From Erythrobacter sp. YT30 (GTDB lineage Bacteria; Pseudomonadota; Alphaproteobacteria; Sphingomonadales; Sphingomonadaceae), in the NCBI RefSeq assembly GCF_001542875.1, contig NZ_LMAF01000002.1, positions 1,139,501-1,203,500 on the forward strand: DNA of 64,000 bases, given 5' to 3'. Of the stretch, positions 27,719-37,152 are shown piece after piece (positions within the stretch are counted from its first letter, which is position 1; each line of letters begins with the position of its first letter). The translations under genes and the position numbers were made by a program. The notes beneath the pieces are model-generated. The model searched no databases. It saw nothing but the letters and a program-made list of their open reading frames with translations, and was not told the origin of the DNA.

Positions 27719-29437
27719 TCAAGCCGCAGCAAGCTGTTTGGTATAGGCTTCACGCAGGCTCTTCTTGTCGATCTTCTGCGTGCCGAGACGCGGAAGTGTT
27801 TCTGTTACCAGCCAGATGTGCTCTTCGAGCGGAACCTTGAAAGGCGCGATCCGCGACAGCAGGAATTCGCGCAAATCGGCTGCCGTCATCGGATCGCGGC
27901 CATCTTTCACGCGGAAGACGGCGGCTGGCACTTCGCCCATGCGATCATCGGGAAGGCCGAATACCGAACATTCGGCAATATCGGCGTGAGCGTAGACGGC
28001 ATCTTCAACCTCAATGCAGGAGATATTCTCACCGCCGCGGATGATGATGTCTTTCTTGCGATCGACGATGAATAGATATTCGTCTTCATCAAGATAGCCG
28101 AGGTCGCCCGTGCGGAAGAAGCCATCGGACGTGAACGCCTTTTTTGTCGCTTCCTCATTGTTCCAATACCCGCGGAAATTGGCGACTGTTCTAATGCAGA
28201 CCTCGCCCACATCGCCTTGAGCCAGATGATTGCCGTCATCATCAATGATTGCGACTTCCACCAGCGGCTGTGATGCGCGGCCGGTTGAACCCGGTTTTGC
28301 AAGGTAGTTTTCGTTAAAGTTGCCGCAGCCAACAGCATTCGTTTCGGTGAGGCCATATCCCAGCAGCGGAAATCCCTTGGGGAATGCTTCCTTGATCTTC
28401 GTCACATGCTCAAGCGGACGCGGCGCGCCGCCTGCAGCGAAGCTTTTGCAGGCGCTGATATCGTATTTGTCGCGATTGGGGTGCGTTGCGATTTCATAGC
28501 TCATCAGCGGAACGCCAACGAAATAGGTGACTTTTTCCGCATCCATCAGGCGCAAGGCTTCTTCCGCGTCCCATTTCGGCATCAGCACCAATTTGCGCGC
28601 GATGGCATAGCTTTGCAGGAACAGCGGTACTTCGCCCGTCACGTGGAATAGTGGCACCGCCACCAGCGCACAGGGCTGCGCGCTCATATCCTCGCCCTGT
28701 TTTTCGAGCAGAATCTTGGCCATTGCGCTTTGGCTGACATAGCTCATTGTGCCAGCGACAACGCCGCGGTGATCGGACCATGCACCTTTCGATTGGCCGG
28801 TTGAACCGGAGGTGTAAAGGATCGAGGCGAGATCATCGGGGCCAAGCTGCCCGAGCATCGCCATCGCAACAGATGGCCCGTCACCGCTTGGCACGGCCCA
28901 TACTTCGCCAAGGCCCTCGCTCGGCGCGTTGTGATCCATCATCACGAGTTTTGCCGAGTAATCCTGACCTTCCAGCCGTTTCGCGCGGCCAGCATCAGCC
29001 AGCACGAGCTTACATTCTGCAAGGCGGATGCCATATGCAAGCTCTTCGCCCGACCAGAAGCCATTGAGCAAAGTCGCGCAGCCGCCCGCCATCACGATGC
29101 CCATATAGGCAATCATCCAGTTGGCTGAATTGCGCGCTGCTATGCCAACGCGATCACCTTTTTCGATGCCATGCTTGGTCGCCAGGCCTTCTGCAACGCA
29201 GACCGCAGCCTGATACGCTTCGCCAAAAGTCAGTCGGATATCGCCATCCACCAGAAACGGCACATCTTTGTGCTCGTTGCAGAAATGGGCGAAGTAATGC
29301 GCCATCGTCGGCGGTGCCATTGCAAAGGTTGGCACGGTAACTCCGTCGCGCTCAAACGGGACCGTGACGAAGGGCATTCCCTCTTTCGTCAATTCGCCCA
29401 TGATTGCTTCAAGCGCATTATCCAGCTGGGTTGGCAT
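27719..29437 (-). CDS. AMP-forming acyl-CoA synthetase (class I adenylate-forming)
   Basis: About 572 aa. The ATG at 29437 has AAGGAGAG at ideal distance; the frame is open 14 codons further upstream. Motifs: phosphate-binding YTSGSTGQSKG, GYGLTETNA, RTGDLGYLDEDEYLFIVDRKKDIIIRGGENI, C-terminal catalytic Lys in the GTQKIDKKSLRE region. Likely activates a fatty or aryl acid to its CoA ester. A second ligase of this class is at 44231-45796. Upstream of glnD on the same strand. Confidence 0.9.
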   Translation of the reverse strand: MPTQLDNALEAIMGELTKEGMPFVTVPFERDGVTVPTFAMAPPTMAHYFAHFCNEHKDVPFLVDGDIRLTFGEAYQAAVCVAEGLATKHGIEKGDRVGIAARNSANWMIAYMGIVMAGGCATLLNGFWSGEELAYGIRLAECKLVLADAGRAKRLEGQDYSAKLVMMDHNAPSEGLGEVWAVPSGDGPSVAMAMLGQLGPDDLASILYTSGSTGQSKGAWSDHRGVVAGTMSYVSQSAMAKILLEKQGEDMSAQPCALVAVPLFHVTGEVPLFLQSYAIARKLVLMPKWDAEEALRLMDAEKVTYFVGVPLMSYEIATHPNRDKYDISACKSFAAGGAPRPLEHVTKIKEAFPKGFPLLGYGLTETNAVGCGNFNENYLAKPGSTGRASQPLVEVAIIDDDGNHLAQGDVGEVCIRTVANFRGYWNNEEATKKAFTSDGFFRTGDLGYLDEDEYLFIVDRKKDIIIRGGENISCIEVEDAVYAHADIAECSVFGLPDDRMGEVPAAVFRVKDGRDPMTAADLREFLLSRIAPFKVPLEEHIWLVTETLPRLGTQKIDKKSLREAYTKQLAAA

Positions 29438-29663
29438 GCTTTTTTCTCTCCTTCTTCGGCTTGTTGGCCGTGATCCCACACCCGCGCGCGAAGATTGGCA
29501 TGCTGGCCGCGATCCAGCAGGTCTGGATACAGCAATCTATAAGCCCGCGCTTGTCCCCGGCGGGCATCAGAGGGCCTTTCCCCCTGCTTCATGCTGTGCC
29601 AAAAGCTAATGCCAATACCACGCAGTGCGAGTGGTGTAGCGATGCTAATAAGAGGTTATATCA

Positions 29664-30572
29664 GTGCTGTCACTACTTGCCGCAAGCGCGGATGCGGCTG
29701 GCCCGCTCATGTGGTCCGATTACAGTTTAGGCCCGTCGCTGTTCAAAATCGGGTGGTTTGAACTCCGGTATTATTCGCTCGCTTATTTGATCGGTGTCAT
29801 TTTTTCCTATTGGCACGTCTCGAAAATGATCAAGCAGCCGGGAGCGCCGATGGCGCAGCGGCATGTCGATGATCTGTTTTTCTACTGCACATTGGGCGTA
29901 ATAATCGGCGGGCGGCTGGGGTATGCCGCTTTCTACACGGGCGGTGCATCGGACAATCCTTCTGTGTTCCTCGATTTTTCTGGCGACAGCTTCCTTAAAT
30001 GGAAATTGCTTGAAGTATGGGAAGGCGGGATGGCTTTCCATGGCGGGCTGATCGGAGTGGTGGTCGCAGCCGCGTTCGTGTGCTGGCGCGCCAATCTGAG
30101 CTATCTTCGCGTGGGTGATTACATCGCTGTTACCGTGCCAATGGGCATGCTCCTCGGGCGGCTTGCGAATTTCAACAATGGTGAATTGTGGGGCCGCGTC
30201 ACCGATGTTCCCTGGGCGATGGTGTTTGCCAAGGCTGATGAATTCCCGCGCCATCCCAGCCAGCTTTATCAGGCGGGGCTTGAAGGCCTTGCTTTGCTGA
30301 TTATCCTCACGTTTATGTTTTGGAAAACCCGGGCGCGCTATCGTCCTGGATTGTTGATGGGTGTGTTCATCCTTGGAATGGGACTGGCGCGCTTCACCAA
30401 CGAATTTTTCCGCGAGCCGGACAGTCACCTGTCAGACTTCGCTGTTCAAACCGGACTATCGATGGGCCAATGGCTGACAATACCGCTGATCGTGATTGGG
30501 TTGATTGTAACGTTCTACGCGCTGACGAGGCGGCCAGTGGGGACGGGATCGGCGAAAACGCAAGCGGCGTAA
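29664..30572 (+). CDS. lgt: prolipoprotein diacylglyceryl transferase
   Basis: A 302-aa inner-membrane enzyme with about seven membrane segments that transfers diacylglycerol to the lipobox Cys. Landmarks: [19 protein letters not shown], the Lgt signature [14 protein letters not shown] and [16 protein letters not shown] start at 29664 preceded by AAGAGG. It serves the lipoproteins in the window (PstS, YceI, MBL-fold). The last 103 bp overlap the following methyltransferase gene in another frame. Confidence 0.95.
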   Translation: MLSLLAASADAAGPLMWSDYSLGPSLFKIGWFELRYYSLAYLIGVIFSYWHVSKMIKQPGAPMAQRHVDDLFFYCTLGVIIGGRLGYAAFYTGGASDNPSVFLDFSGDSFLKWKLLEVWEGGMAFHGGLIGVVVAAAFVCWRANLSYLRVGDYIAVTVPMGMLLGRLANFNNGELWGRVTDVPWAMVFAKADEFPRHPSQLYQAGLEGLALLIILTFMFWKTRARYRPGLLMGVFILGMGLARFTNEFFREPDSHLSDFAVQTGLSMGQWLTIPLIVIGLIVTFYALTRRPVGTGSAKTQAA

Positions 30573-32617
30573 TCAGCGCTTTTGCAGGGCCTGAGGATGA
30601 TGCGAAAGCGTGGTCGCCCGCGCCGCTTAAGCTAATTGAGCCTGACGGCAGCGTTACCGAAATACCTCTGGAACCCGCACCTGCGTCACTGAAAGCGCAG
30701 CAGGCCGCCGCGGAAGAAGCTGCGCGGCTTGGCGCAGAAGAGCAGGCCCGGCTCGAAGCTGAGGCGCAGGCAAAACGCGAGGCCGAGGAAAAGGCCAAGC
30801 GTGAAGCGGAAGAAAAGGCGCGTCTTGAGGCTGAGGCTGAAGAGAAGAAGCGCAAGGAAGCCGAAGAGAAAGCTCGGCGCGAGGCAGAGGCCAAAGCGAA
30901 AAAGGAAGCCGAGGAAAAGCGCAAGGCCGAAGAGAAAGCAAAACGCGAAGCGGAAGCCAAAGCCAAGAAAGAGGCGGAGGAAAAAGCCAAGGCGGAAGCC
31001 GAAGAGCGCGCTCGCAAAGAGGCCGAAGAGCAAGCGCGCCTGAAGGCCGAGGCAGAAGAAAAGGCTCGTAGGGAGGCTGAAGAAAAAGCCCGCCTTGCTG
31101 CAGAAGCGAAGGCTAAGAAAGAAGCAGAGGAGAAAGCGAAACGCGAGGCTGAGGCCAAGGCAAAGAAAGAGGCCGAGGAAAAGGCGAAGCGCGAAGCAGA
31201 GGCCAAGGCGAAGAAGGAGGCGGAGGAAAAGGCGAAGCGCGAAGCAGAGGCCAAGGCGAAGAAGGAGGCGGAGGAAAAAGCGAAACGCGAAGCTGAGGCG
31301 AAGGCGAAGAAAGAAGCCGAGGAAAAGGCAAAACGCGAGGCTGAGGCCAAGGCGAAGAAGGAGGCCGAGGAAAAAGCGAAGCGCGAGGCGGAGGCCAAGG
31401 CAAAGAAGGAAGCAGAAGAAAAAGCCAAGGCAGAAGCCGCCGCAAAAGCAGCAGAAGAGAAAAAAGCCAAAGAGGCAGCCGAGGCCGCTGCCAAGGCGGA
31501 AGCCGAAAAGCTCGCTGCTGAAAAAGCGGCAGAACAAGCAGCTATTGATGAAAAAGCCGACGCGGTCGAAAAGGCCCAGAACCTTGGCGAGACTTTCCGC
31601 CGCCTAATCCGCGAAACAGGCCCCATCAGCCTCGCTCACTACATGGCCGAGAGCAATGCGCGCTACTACGCGAGCCGCGATCCTTTGGGTGAGGAAGGCG
31701 ATTTCATCACCGCACCCGAAGTCAGTCAGATGTTTGGCGAACTCATCGGGCTTTGGATCGCAGATCTTTGGGTGAAGATGGGATCATCCGACAACATCCA
31801 CCTGGTCGAGCTTGGCCCCGGACGCGGGACCTTGATGACTGACATCATGCGCACAGCCGCGCGCTATGGTTTTGACCCCAAGTTGCACTTTGTCGAAACC
31901 TCGATGGAATTGCGCAAAATCCAGCGTGCGGCATTTCCCACGGTCACTTTCCACCACGACCTATCAACCCTTCCTGAAGATCGTCCGCTGCTTATCGTTG
32001 CCAACGAATTCTTCGACGCGTTGCCGATCCATCAGCTCACGCGCTCAGCGCAGGGCTGGCACGAGCGGATGGTCGGGCTTGACGATGACCGGCTTGTCTT
32101 CGTCGCTGGCGACAAGCCAATGGATAACGTCGTGCCGCCCAGCTGGAAAAACGCGAGCCAGGGAACCATGATTGAGACCAGCCCTGCCGCTACGTCCGTA
32201 ATGGCCGAGATCGCGACGCGGCTCACCAATCAGGGCGGGGCAGCGCTGATCATCGATTATGGCTCGTTTGAGCTGCGCGCAGGATCAACCTTGCAGGCCT
32301 TGAAAGATCACAAGAAGGTCGATCCGCTCAATCATCCCGGCCTTGCCGATCTGACCGCTCACGTCGATTTTGAACTCTTGGGCCAAGTGGCAGAAAAGAA
32401 CGGTGCAGAGGTCATGGGCCTCCAGATGCAGGGCGAATGGCTGTATCAGATGGGCATCGATACGCGCACCGAGGCTTTGCAACGCAAGAACCCCGCCGAA
32501 GCCGACAAAATTCAGCGCCAGCGCAATCGCCTGGTTGAGGACGGCGAAATGGGCGCATTGTTCAAAGTGCTCGGCGTGTGCGGTCGCCGCTGGCCGATTG
32601 GACACGGGTTCGAATGA
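30470..32617 (+). CDS. MidA/NDUFAF7-family methyltransferase fused to a long Lys/Glu/Ala-rich helix
   Basis: About 715 aa from the ATG at 30470 ([10 protein letters not shown]), inside the end of lgt. Residues ~1-75 form an acidic/Pro segment, ~80-365 an almost pure K/E/A/R region predicted as a single charged helix or TolA-like stalk, and ~370-715 a COG1565 SAM methyltransferase ([31 protein letters not shown] as SAM motif [14 protein letters not shown]). The family includes NDUFAF7, an arginine methyltransferase for complex I; bacterial MidA normally starts at LGETF. No ATG, GTG or TTG lies in frame between 30470 and the domain, so the stalk is truly fused. Confidence 0.85.
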   Translation: MADNTADRDWVDCNVLRADEAASGDGIGENASGVISAFAGPEDDAKAWSPAPLKLIEPDGSVTEIPLEPAPASLKAQQAAAEEAARLGAEEQARLEAEAQAKREAEEKAKREAEEKARLEAEAEEKKRKEAEEKARREAEAKAKKEAEEKRKAEEKAKREAEAKAKKEAEEKAKAEAEERARKEAEEQARLKAEAEEKARREAEEKARLAAEAKAKKEAEEKAKREAEAKAKKEAEEKAKREAEAKAKKEAEEKAKREAEAKAKKEAEEKAKREAEAKAKKEAEEKAKREAEAKAKKEAEEKAKREAEAKAKKEAEEKAKAEAAAKAAEEKKAKEAAEAAAKAEAEKLAAEKAAEQAAIDEKADAVEKAQNLGETFRRLIRETGPISLAHYMAESNARYYASRDPLGEEGDFITAPEVSQMFGELIGLWIADLWVKMGSSDNIHLVELGPGRGTLMTDIMRTAARYGFDPKLHFVETSMELRKIQRAAFPTVTFHHDLSTLPEDRPLLIVANEFFDALPIHQLTRSAQGWHERMVGLDDDRLVFVAGDKPMDNVVPPSWKNASQGTMIETSPAATSVMAEIATRLTNQGGAALIIDYGSFELRAGSTLQALKDHKKVDPLNHPGLADLTAHVDFELLGQVAEKNGAEVMGLQMQGEWLYQMGIDTRTEALQRKNPAEADKIQRQRNRLVEDGEMGALFKVLGVCGRRWPIGHGFE
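31136..31423 (+). repeat. six tandem 48-bp coding repeats in the MidA stalk
   Basis: Six consecutive 48-bp units, each encoding the 16-mer [16 protein letters not shown]. Units 2 and 3 differ at one base by my reading, pointing to a recent duplication; the others differ mainly at third positions. Degenerate versions flank the block. The array is open in the minus-strand frames too, creating long spurious ORFs there. Confidence 0.9.
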
Positions 32618-32688
32618 TGGAAATCAAGGTGTAACGGCTGGCTCGATCATCGCGTATGACCAAATGAGACAATGAGAGAGGTGCCTCA

Positions 32689-33120
32689 ATGCGTGCGCGA
32701 CAAATTATTCGATCGATCATCGCAGGATCGATGTTGGCCGCTGGTGCATCGCAAGCATTGGCGGCAGATTCCATTGCCGGCCGCTGGGTCACGCAAGACA
32801 AGGACGCGGTCGTCGTCATCACCAAATGCGGCGCGACCACATGCGGCAAGATTTCGCGTTTTCTGGTCGCCCCGCCTGACGGTCTTGATCAGCGCGATAT
32901 CAACAATCCGGACCCCAAGAAGAAGAAGCGAAAACTGCTCGGCCTGCCAATCCTAACGGGCTTCAAGGAGGAGCCCAGCCTGTGGCGCGGCCAGATTTAC
33001 GATCCCAACAGCGGCAAGACATATCGCTCTGTCCTGCGTCGCAAGGGGCCGAACACGCTTGAAGTGAAAGGCTGTATCGGTCCGTTTTGCCAAACCCAGA
33101 TATGGCAAAAGGTAAAGTAA
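32689..33120 (+). CDS. DUF2147-family exported protein
   Basis: A 143-aa protein with a signal peptide (1-25, ASQALA). The mature part begins IAGRWVTQDKDAVVVI, has KCGATTCGKI, and ends LEVKGCIGPFCQTQIW, the usual Cys-containing layout of DUF2147, a family of periplasmic beta-barrel-like proteins with unknown function. Follows the MidA-fusion gene by ~70 bp with its own RBS (GAGAGGTG). Confidence 0.85.
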   Translation: MRARQIIRSIIAGSMLAAGASQALAADSIAGRWVTQDKDAVVVITKCGATTCGKISRFLVAPPDGLDQRDINNPDPKKKKRKLLGLPILTGFKEEPSLWRGQIYDPNSGKTYRSVLRRKGPNTLEVKGCIGPFCQTQIWQKVK

Positions 33121-33130
33121 GGGCGGCTGG

Positions 33131-34669
33131 CTAGAGACCGATCTTGTCGGCCAGTTCTTCAGCCGCCGCCTTGGGTGACATCTTGCCTTCATCCTCTCGG
33201 TCAACCGCGTAGTTCGCCTCGCGCATGGCTTCGACCGAGATCGCGCCGATCAGTGGTTCCAGCGCTGCGACAATACGCTCATCATTGGCGATGCGTGGCG
33301 ACATCATCAGCATGGCATCGTAGCTTGGCAGAGCCTCGCGCGGGTCTTTAAGGATGATGAGCTGATCTTCTGCAATCCGCCCGTCTGATGTATAGGCGCT
33401 GATCGCATCGGCCTCGCCCGATTTGAGCGCATTGTACATGAACGTCGGCGAGAAATTGCGCGTTTCTCCCACCCTCAATCCGTACGCATCGCGCACCGCT
33501 ATCCATTCCGGGCGTTCGAAGAATTCGGGGTCTCCCCCGATAGTCAGCTGGCCTGCAATGGGCACCAGATCCTCAAGCGATGTGACACCCAGCTCGGCCG
33601 CGCGATCTTCCCGCATGGCGAAAGCATAGGCGTTTTCAAAGCCAAGCCGCCCGAGCACGCGAATGCCGTTCGTCTCGCGGTCCCATTTGACGATGGCCTC
33701 GTACATTTCTTCGCGCGGCGCGGTATCGGTTCGCTTCATCTCGTTGGTCCAGATCGTTCCAGTGTAATCAACCGAGATATCGATATTGGACGAAGCCAGC
33801 GCGGAATGAACGACCGCAGAGCCAAGTCCATCGCGGTACTCCACTTCGTATCCAGCCTCTTCAAGCTGCGATCCGATCAATTGCGCGAGGATGTATTGCT
33901 CTGAAAACTGCTTTGAGGCGATGACAATGGCGTCGTCATTTCTGTTGCCAGATTGGTAAGCGAAAGCTGCGGCGAGACCCAGCAGAACCGCCAGAATGCC
34001 GCCTCCATATTGCCAGCGATTGCGCGCTGCCATTCCGCGTTCAATCAGGCCCAGCAGCATATCGACAATCAGAGCGAGTGCGGCACTGGCAAAGCATCCG
34101 GCCAGCACCAATGCCCAGTTTTGCGTTTGCAGCCCTGCAAAGATGGGGTCGCCAAGGCTGGGTTGGCCAATCGTGGTTGAAAGCGTTGCTGCACCAATCG
34201 TCCAGACGCTGGCTGTCCGAATGCCCGCCATGATGAAGGGGGCGGCAAGCGGCGCTTCGACAAGGCGTAGTTTTTGCCAGCTTGTCATTCCCACGCCATC
34301 GGCCGCTTCGAGGACACCGGGATCGAGATTGGCCTGCGCGGTGACAGCGTTTCTGAGGATAGGAAGCAGTGCGTAAAGCGCGAGCGCCAGCAGCGCGGGC
34401 AGGAAACCGAGCGTCGGGAGGCCTTCGCCAAACACGGCGCGCAACGACAGCAAGATCGGGAAAAACAGCGCCAGAAGCGCTAGTGCTGGTATCGTTTGAA
34501 CAAGGCTCGCAAATCCCAGCGAAATCCGCGCAACTGACTGTGAGCGGCTTGCCCAAACGGCGAGCGGCAAGGCGACCAGAATGCCGAGCCCGATCGCGCT
34601 TGCTGCCAGCACGATGTGTGCTGCCAGTTTATCGCCCAGCCCCCAGAGGATCTCCCAGAACCCCTCCAC
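33131..34669 (-). CDS. osmoprotectant-type ABC transporter permease fused to substrate-binding domain
   Basis: A 512-aa fusion. Residues 1-~230 are a six-segment ProW/OpuCB-like permease (LPLAVWASRS, TIPALALLALFFP, EAADGVGMTSWQKLRLVEAPLA as EAA loop, TIGQPSLGDPI). From ~245 a periplasmic OpuAC/OsmF-like binding domain begins (VIASKQFSEQYILAQLIG, DISVDYTGTIW). Likely imports betaine, choline or a related compatible solute; ligand unknown. It overlaps the ATPase gene by one base. Confidence 0.9.
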   Translation of the reverse strand: MEGFWEILWGLGDKLAAHIVLAASAIGLGILVALPLAVWASRSQSVARISLGFASLVQTIPALALLALFFPILLSLRAVFGEGLPTLGFLPALLALALYALLPILRNAVTAQANLDPGVLEAADGVGMTSWQKLRLVEAPLAAPFIMAGIRTASVWTIGAATLSTTIGQPSLGDPIFAGLQTQNWALVLAGCFASAALALIVDMLLGLIERGMAARNRWQYGGGILAVLLGLAAAFAYQSGNRNDDAIVIASKQFSEQYILAQLIGSQLEEAGYEVEYRDGLGSAVVHSALASSNIDISVDYTGTIWTNEMKRTDTAPREEMYEAIVKWDRETNGIRVLGRLGFENAYAFAMREDRAAELGVTSLEDLVPIAGQLTIGGDPEFFERPEWIAVRDAYGLRVGETRNFSPTFMYNALKSGEADAISAYTSDGRIAEDQLIILKDPREALPSYDAMLMMSPRIANDERIVAALEPLIGAISVEAMREANYAVDREDEGKMSPKAAAEELADKIGL

Positions 34670-35436
34670 TATGCGCTTTCCATTCGGGCAAGCTTTTCAG
34701 CCTGCTGGCGCGGGACTGCGACCAGTCCTTGCGCAATGTCGCCGCCTTTGCCCGCCAGCAGTTCCTGCGGGGTGCAATCGGCAACCAGCGATCCTGAATC
34801 CATCACCAGAACTCTGTCAGCGAGGAGCAATGCCTCGGCCATGTCGTGTGTGACCATGATCGTGGTGAGACCCAGCTTTTCATGCAGTTCGCGCACCCGC
34901 TCGCCCAAGGCATCGCGTGTGATGGGATCAAGTGCGCCGAACGGTTCATCCATCAAAAGAAGCTCAGGATCGCCAGCCAAAGCCCGCGCAACGCCCACGC
35001 GCTGCCGCTGCCCGCCTGACAATTCATCGGGCATCCGCGCAGCCATGGCAGGATCAAGCTCAACGAGTTCGAGCAATTCGGCGATGCGCGTTGCTGCCAG
35101 TTTTTCGCCCGCCAGCCTTGGACCGATGGCGATGTTCTCTGCCACCGAGAAATGCGGGAACAGGCCGATCCCCTGAAACACATATCCGACCCGGCGACGA
35201 AGAGCCGCGGGTTTCAGAGCTGTTACGTCCTCCCCACCAAACAAAACGCGCCCCGCACTCGGCACGACGAGCGCATTTACCATTTTAAGGAGTGTCGATT
35301 TGCCCGAGCCCGATGCCCCAACCATTGCGGTGAAAGACCGGGAAGCGATTTCGCAGGACACCCCGCCAACTGCCACGACTTCTCCGGACGCGCCATAGCG
35401 GCGCTCTATTTGATCGAAGGTCAAAATGGAGGTCAC
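34669..35436 (-). CDS. osmoprotectant-type ABC transporter ATP-binding protein
   Basis: A 255-aa ATPase: Walker A GASGSGKST, Q-loop FQGIGLFPH, signature LSGGQRQRVG, Walker B LLLMDEPFGALD, H-loop THD. The AGRVLFGGEDV and DMAEALLLADRVLVMDSG segments match the OpuCA/ProV group, but it lacks the C-terminal CBS pair that senses ionic strength in many OpuCA proteins. Partner of the following permease-binding fusion. The kinase gene ends 6 bp upstream. Confidence 0.92.
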   Translation of the reverse strand: MTSILTFDQIERRYGASGEVVAVGGVSCEIASRSFTAMVGASGSGKSTLLKMVNALVVPSAGRVLFGGEDVTALKPAALRRRVGYVFQGIGLFPHFSVAENIAIGPRLAGEKLAATRIAELLELVELDPAMAARMPDELSGGQRQRVGVARALAGDPELLLMDEPFGALDPITRDALGERVRELHEKLGLTTIMVTHDMAEALLLADRVLVMDSGSLVADCTPQELLAGKGGDIAQGLVAVPRQQAEKLARMESA

Positions 35437-35442
35437 GAGTGT

Positions 35443-36993
35443 CTAGTTCTCGACCCGAATACGCGGAATTGTGAGGGTGACGTGCATCGCACCATTTTCC
35501 CATGAACGCTCAAACGAGCCGTTCAGTTGGTGGCCCACCGTCATCTCAATGAGGCGTGTCCCAAACCCTTGCGATGGGGAGGGATCCGCTGCCGGGCCGC
35601 CGCTTTCGCGCCAATGGACCACGATGTCTTCGCCCGTCTGCTCAATCTCAATAGCCACGCGGCCATCGGGCACGCTGAATGCGCCATATTTGGCGGAATT
35701 TGTCGCCAATTCATGGAATATCAGGGCAAGGGGCGTTGCAGCCGCTCTACTTGCCTTGATGGTTCCGCCGCTAATGCTGACAGCATCGGAGCCAGGCATC
35801 CCGTATGGTTCCATCAGCACCTTCAGCAGTTCGGCCAGATCTTCCGCACCCGACGATTCCGATCGAAGAGCGTAATCCTGCGCGCGCGACAGGGCGTAGA
35901 CGTTTTCTGCCAATTCCTTGCCGAATGCCTTGATCTCTTCAGTATCGCGCGCTCTCAGCGTGATGAGGCCTGTGATGACGGAGAAGATGTTCTTGATCCT
36001 GTGCGCCAGCTCGCCTGCCAGCAATTCGCGTTCCTGCGAGAAGCGATAGCGATCATCAATGTCTGTCAAAGTGCCAAACCAGCGAGCGGTGGCCGGATCG
36101 CTTGTCGATGGGACCGCGCGCGAAATCACCCAGCGATAGCTTCCATCGGCCTGACGCAGGCGCCATTCGTCCTCGAAAAGCGAGGCTGTTTTGAGCGCAT
36201 GAGAAAACTTTGCATTGCTCGCTTCAAAATCGTCCGGGTGAATAACCTCGCGCCAGTCCTCGGTGGTTTGGCGAGGAGGCAGGCCTGTGACTTCGGTGAA
36301 GCGTGCGTTGAAATAGTCCCATTTGGGCCCCGGTGTCGCCGACCATGCGATATCGGGCACGCTGTTGAGCATGAAACGCAGCCTTTCGGCGCTGCTTCTG
36401 ATCTCCGAAACCGAGCGCGCAGCTTCGCGATGCGCCTCGATCCGGCGTTTTACACTGGTGGCGAGCAGTTCAAGCCCTTCGCGTTGCAGATCGGTTATGC
36501 CTTCTGGTCGCGGTTCAGTATCGATGACGCACAGCGCGCCAAGGGGTGCGCCTTCGGTTGAGATGAGCGGCGCGCCTGCATAAAAGCGCAAATGGCTTTC
36601 ACCGGTAACGCTCTCGAAATCGGCAAAGCGCGGATCTTTGCTGCAATCGCGAACTTCGAGAACCCCGCCCTGCAACATGGCATGCGCGCACAAGCTGGTG
36701 GAGCGGGGGGTTTCATCGACCTCCATTGCTTCGTGAGCGATAAATACCTGGCGTTCAGCTTCGACAAGGCTGACAGCTGCAGAGGGTGTTTCGCACAGAT
36801 GCGCTGCAAATCGAGCGATCCGCGACAATTCCTCATCGCCTTCAAGCTGATCCCATTTAAAGCTGCCCATGACGACAAGGCGATCGGGTTCTGCGCACAA
36901 TTCTCCATCAGGAGCCGTGCCGGCAGGCCATGGGATTGTGTCGTCTGCGGTCAACATGATCTGGTGTTGGCGGCCATACAACAATGGTTTCAT
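35443..36993 (-). CDS. cytoplasmic GAF-PAS-HWE histidine kinase
   Basis: A 516-aa kinase without membrane segments. GAF domain (~50-200: RIARFAAHLCETPSAAVSLVE, GAPLGALCVID), PAS/PAC (~210-330: FNARFTEVTGL, EDEWRLRQADGSYRWV), then ELAHRIKNIFSVITGL as the HWE/HisKA_2 dimerisation helix with phospho-His, and an ATPase domain with FHELATNSAKYGA and the WxE motif in HWRESGG. HWE kinases often act in the alphaproteobacterial general stress pathway or light sensing. It lacks a LOV Cys motif. First gene of the osmoprotectant ABC operon. Confidence 0.88.
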   Translation of the reverse strand: MKPLLYGRQHQIMLTADDTIPWPAGTAPDGELCAEPDRLVVMGSFKWDQLEGDEELSRIARFAAHLCETPSAAVSLVEAERQVFIAHEAMEVDETPRSTSLCAHAMLQGGVLEVRDCSKDPRFADFESVTGESHLRFYAGAPLISTEGAPLGALCVIDTEPRPEGITDLQREGLELLATSVKRRIEAHREAARSVSEIRSSAERLRFMLNSVPDIAWSATPGPKWDYFNARFTEVTGLPPRQTTEDWREVIHPDDFEASNAKFSHALKTASLFEDEWRLRQADGSYRWVISRAVPSTSDPATARWFGTLTDIDDRYRFSQERELLAGELAHRIKNIFSVITGLITLRARDTEEIKAFGKELAENVYALSRAQDYALRSESSGAEDLAELLKVLMEPYGMPGSDAVSISGGTIKASRAAATPLALIFHELATNSAKYGAFSVPDGRVAIEIEQTGEDIVVHWRESGGPAADPSPSQGFGTRLIEMTVGHQLNGSFERSWENGAMHVTLTIPRIRVEN

Positions 36994-37152
36994 CGGTCAA
37001 AGCCGCTGCTCTGCCTGACTGAAAAGCAGATGGGTTTGCTGTCCAGTTTATGCTGCCCGCGCGCCAGAATGCGCGGTATTACGGCGAAGCCAAATCGCTT
37101 TCCCTTGCGTAATTCGTTCAAATCAGGGCATGGAACCGAAGGGGAGATTGAT

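Noticed and set aside
30394-31626. Long minus-strand ORF (410 aa, Ser/Ala/Phe-rich) and a second 283-aa minus-strand ORF over the repeat region
   Set aside because: They are mirror frames of the K/E/A codon repeat; composition is extreme and no RBS or family similarity is present.
36592-37152. Upstream extension of the PlsC-like ORF to 396 aa
   Set aside because: It would overlap the kinase gene and lacks family similarity; a TTG with a strong RBS starts the domain at 37153.
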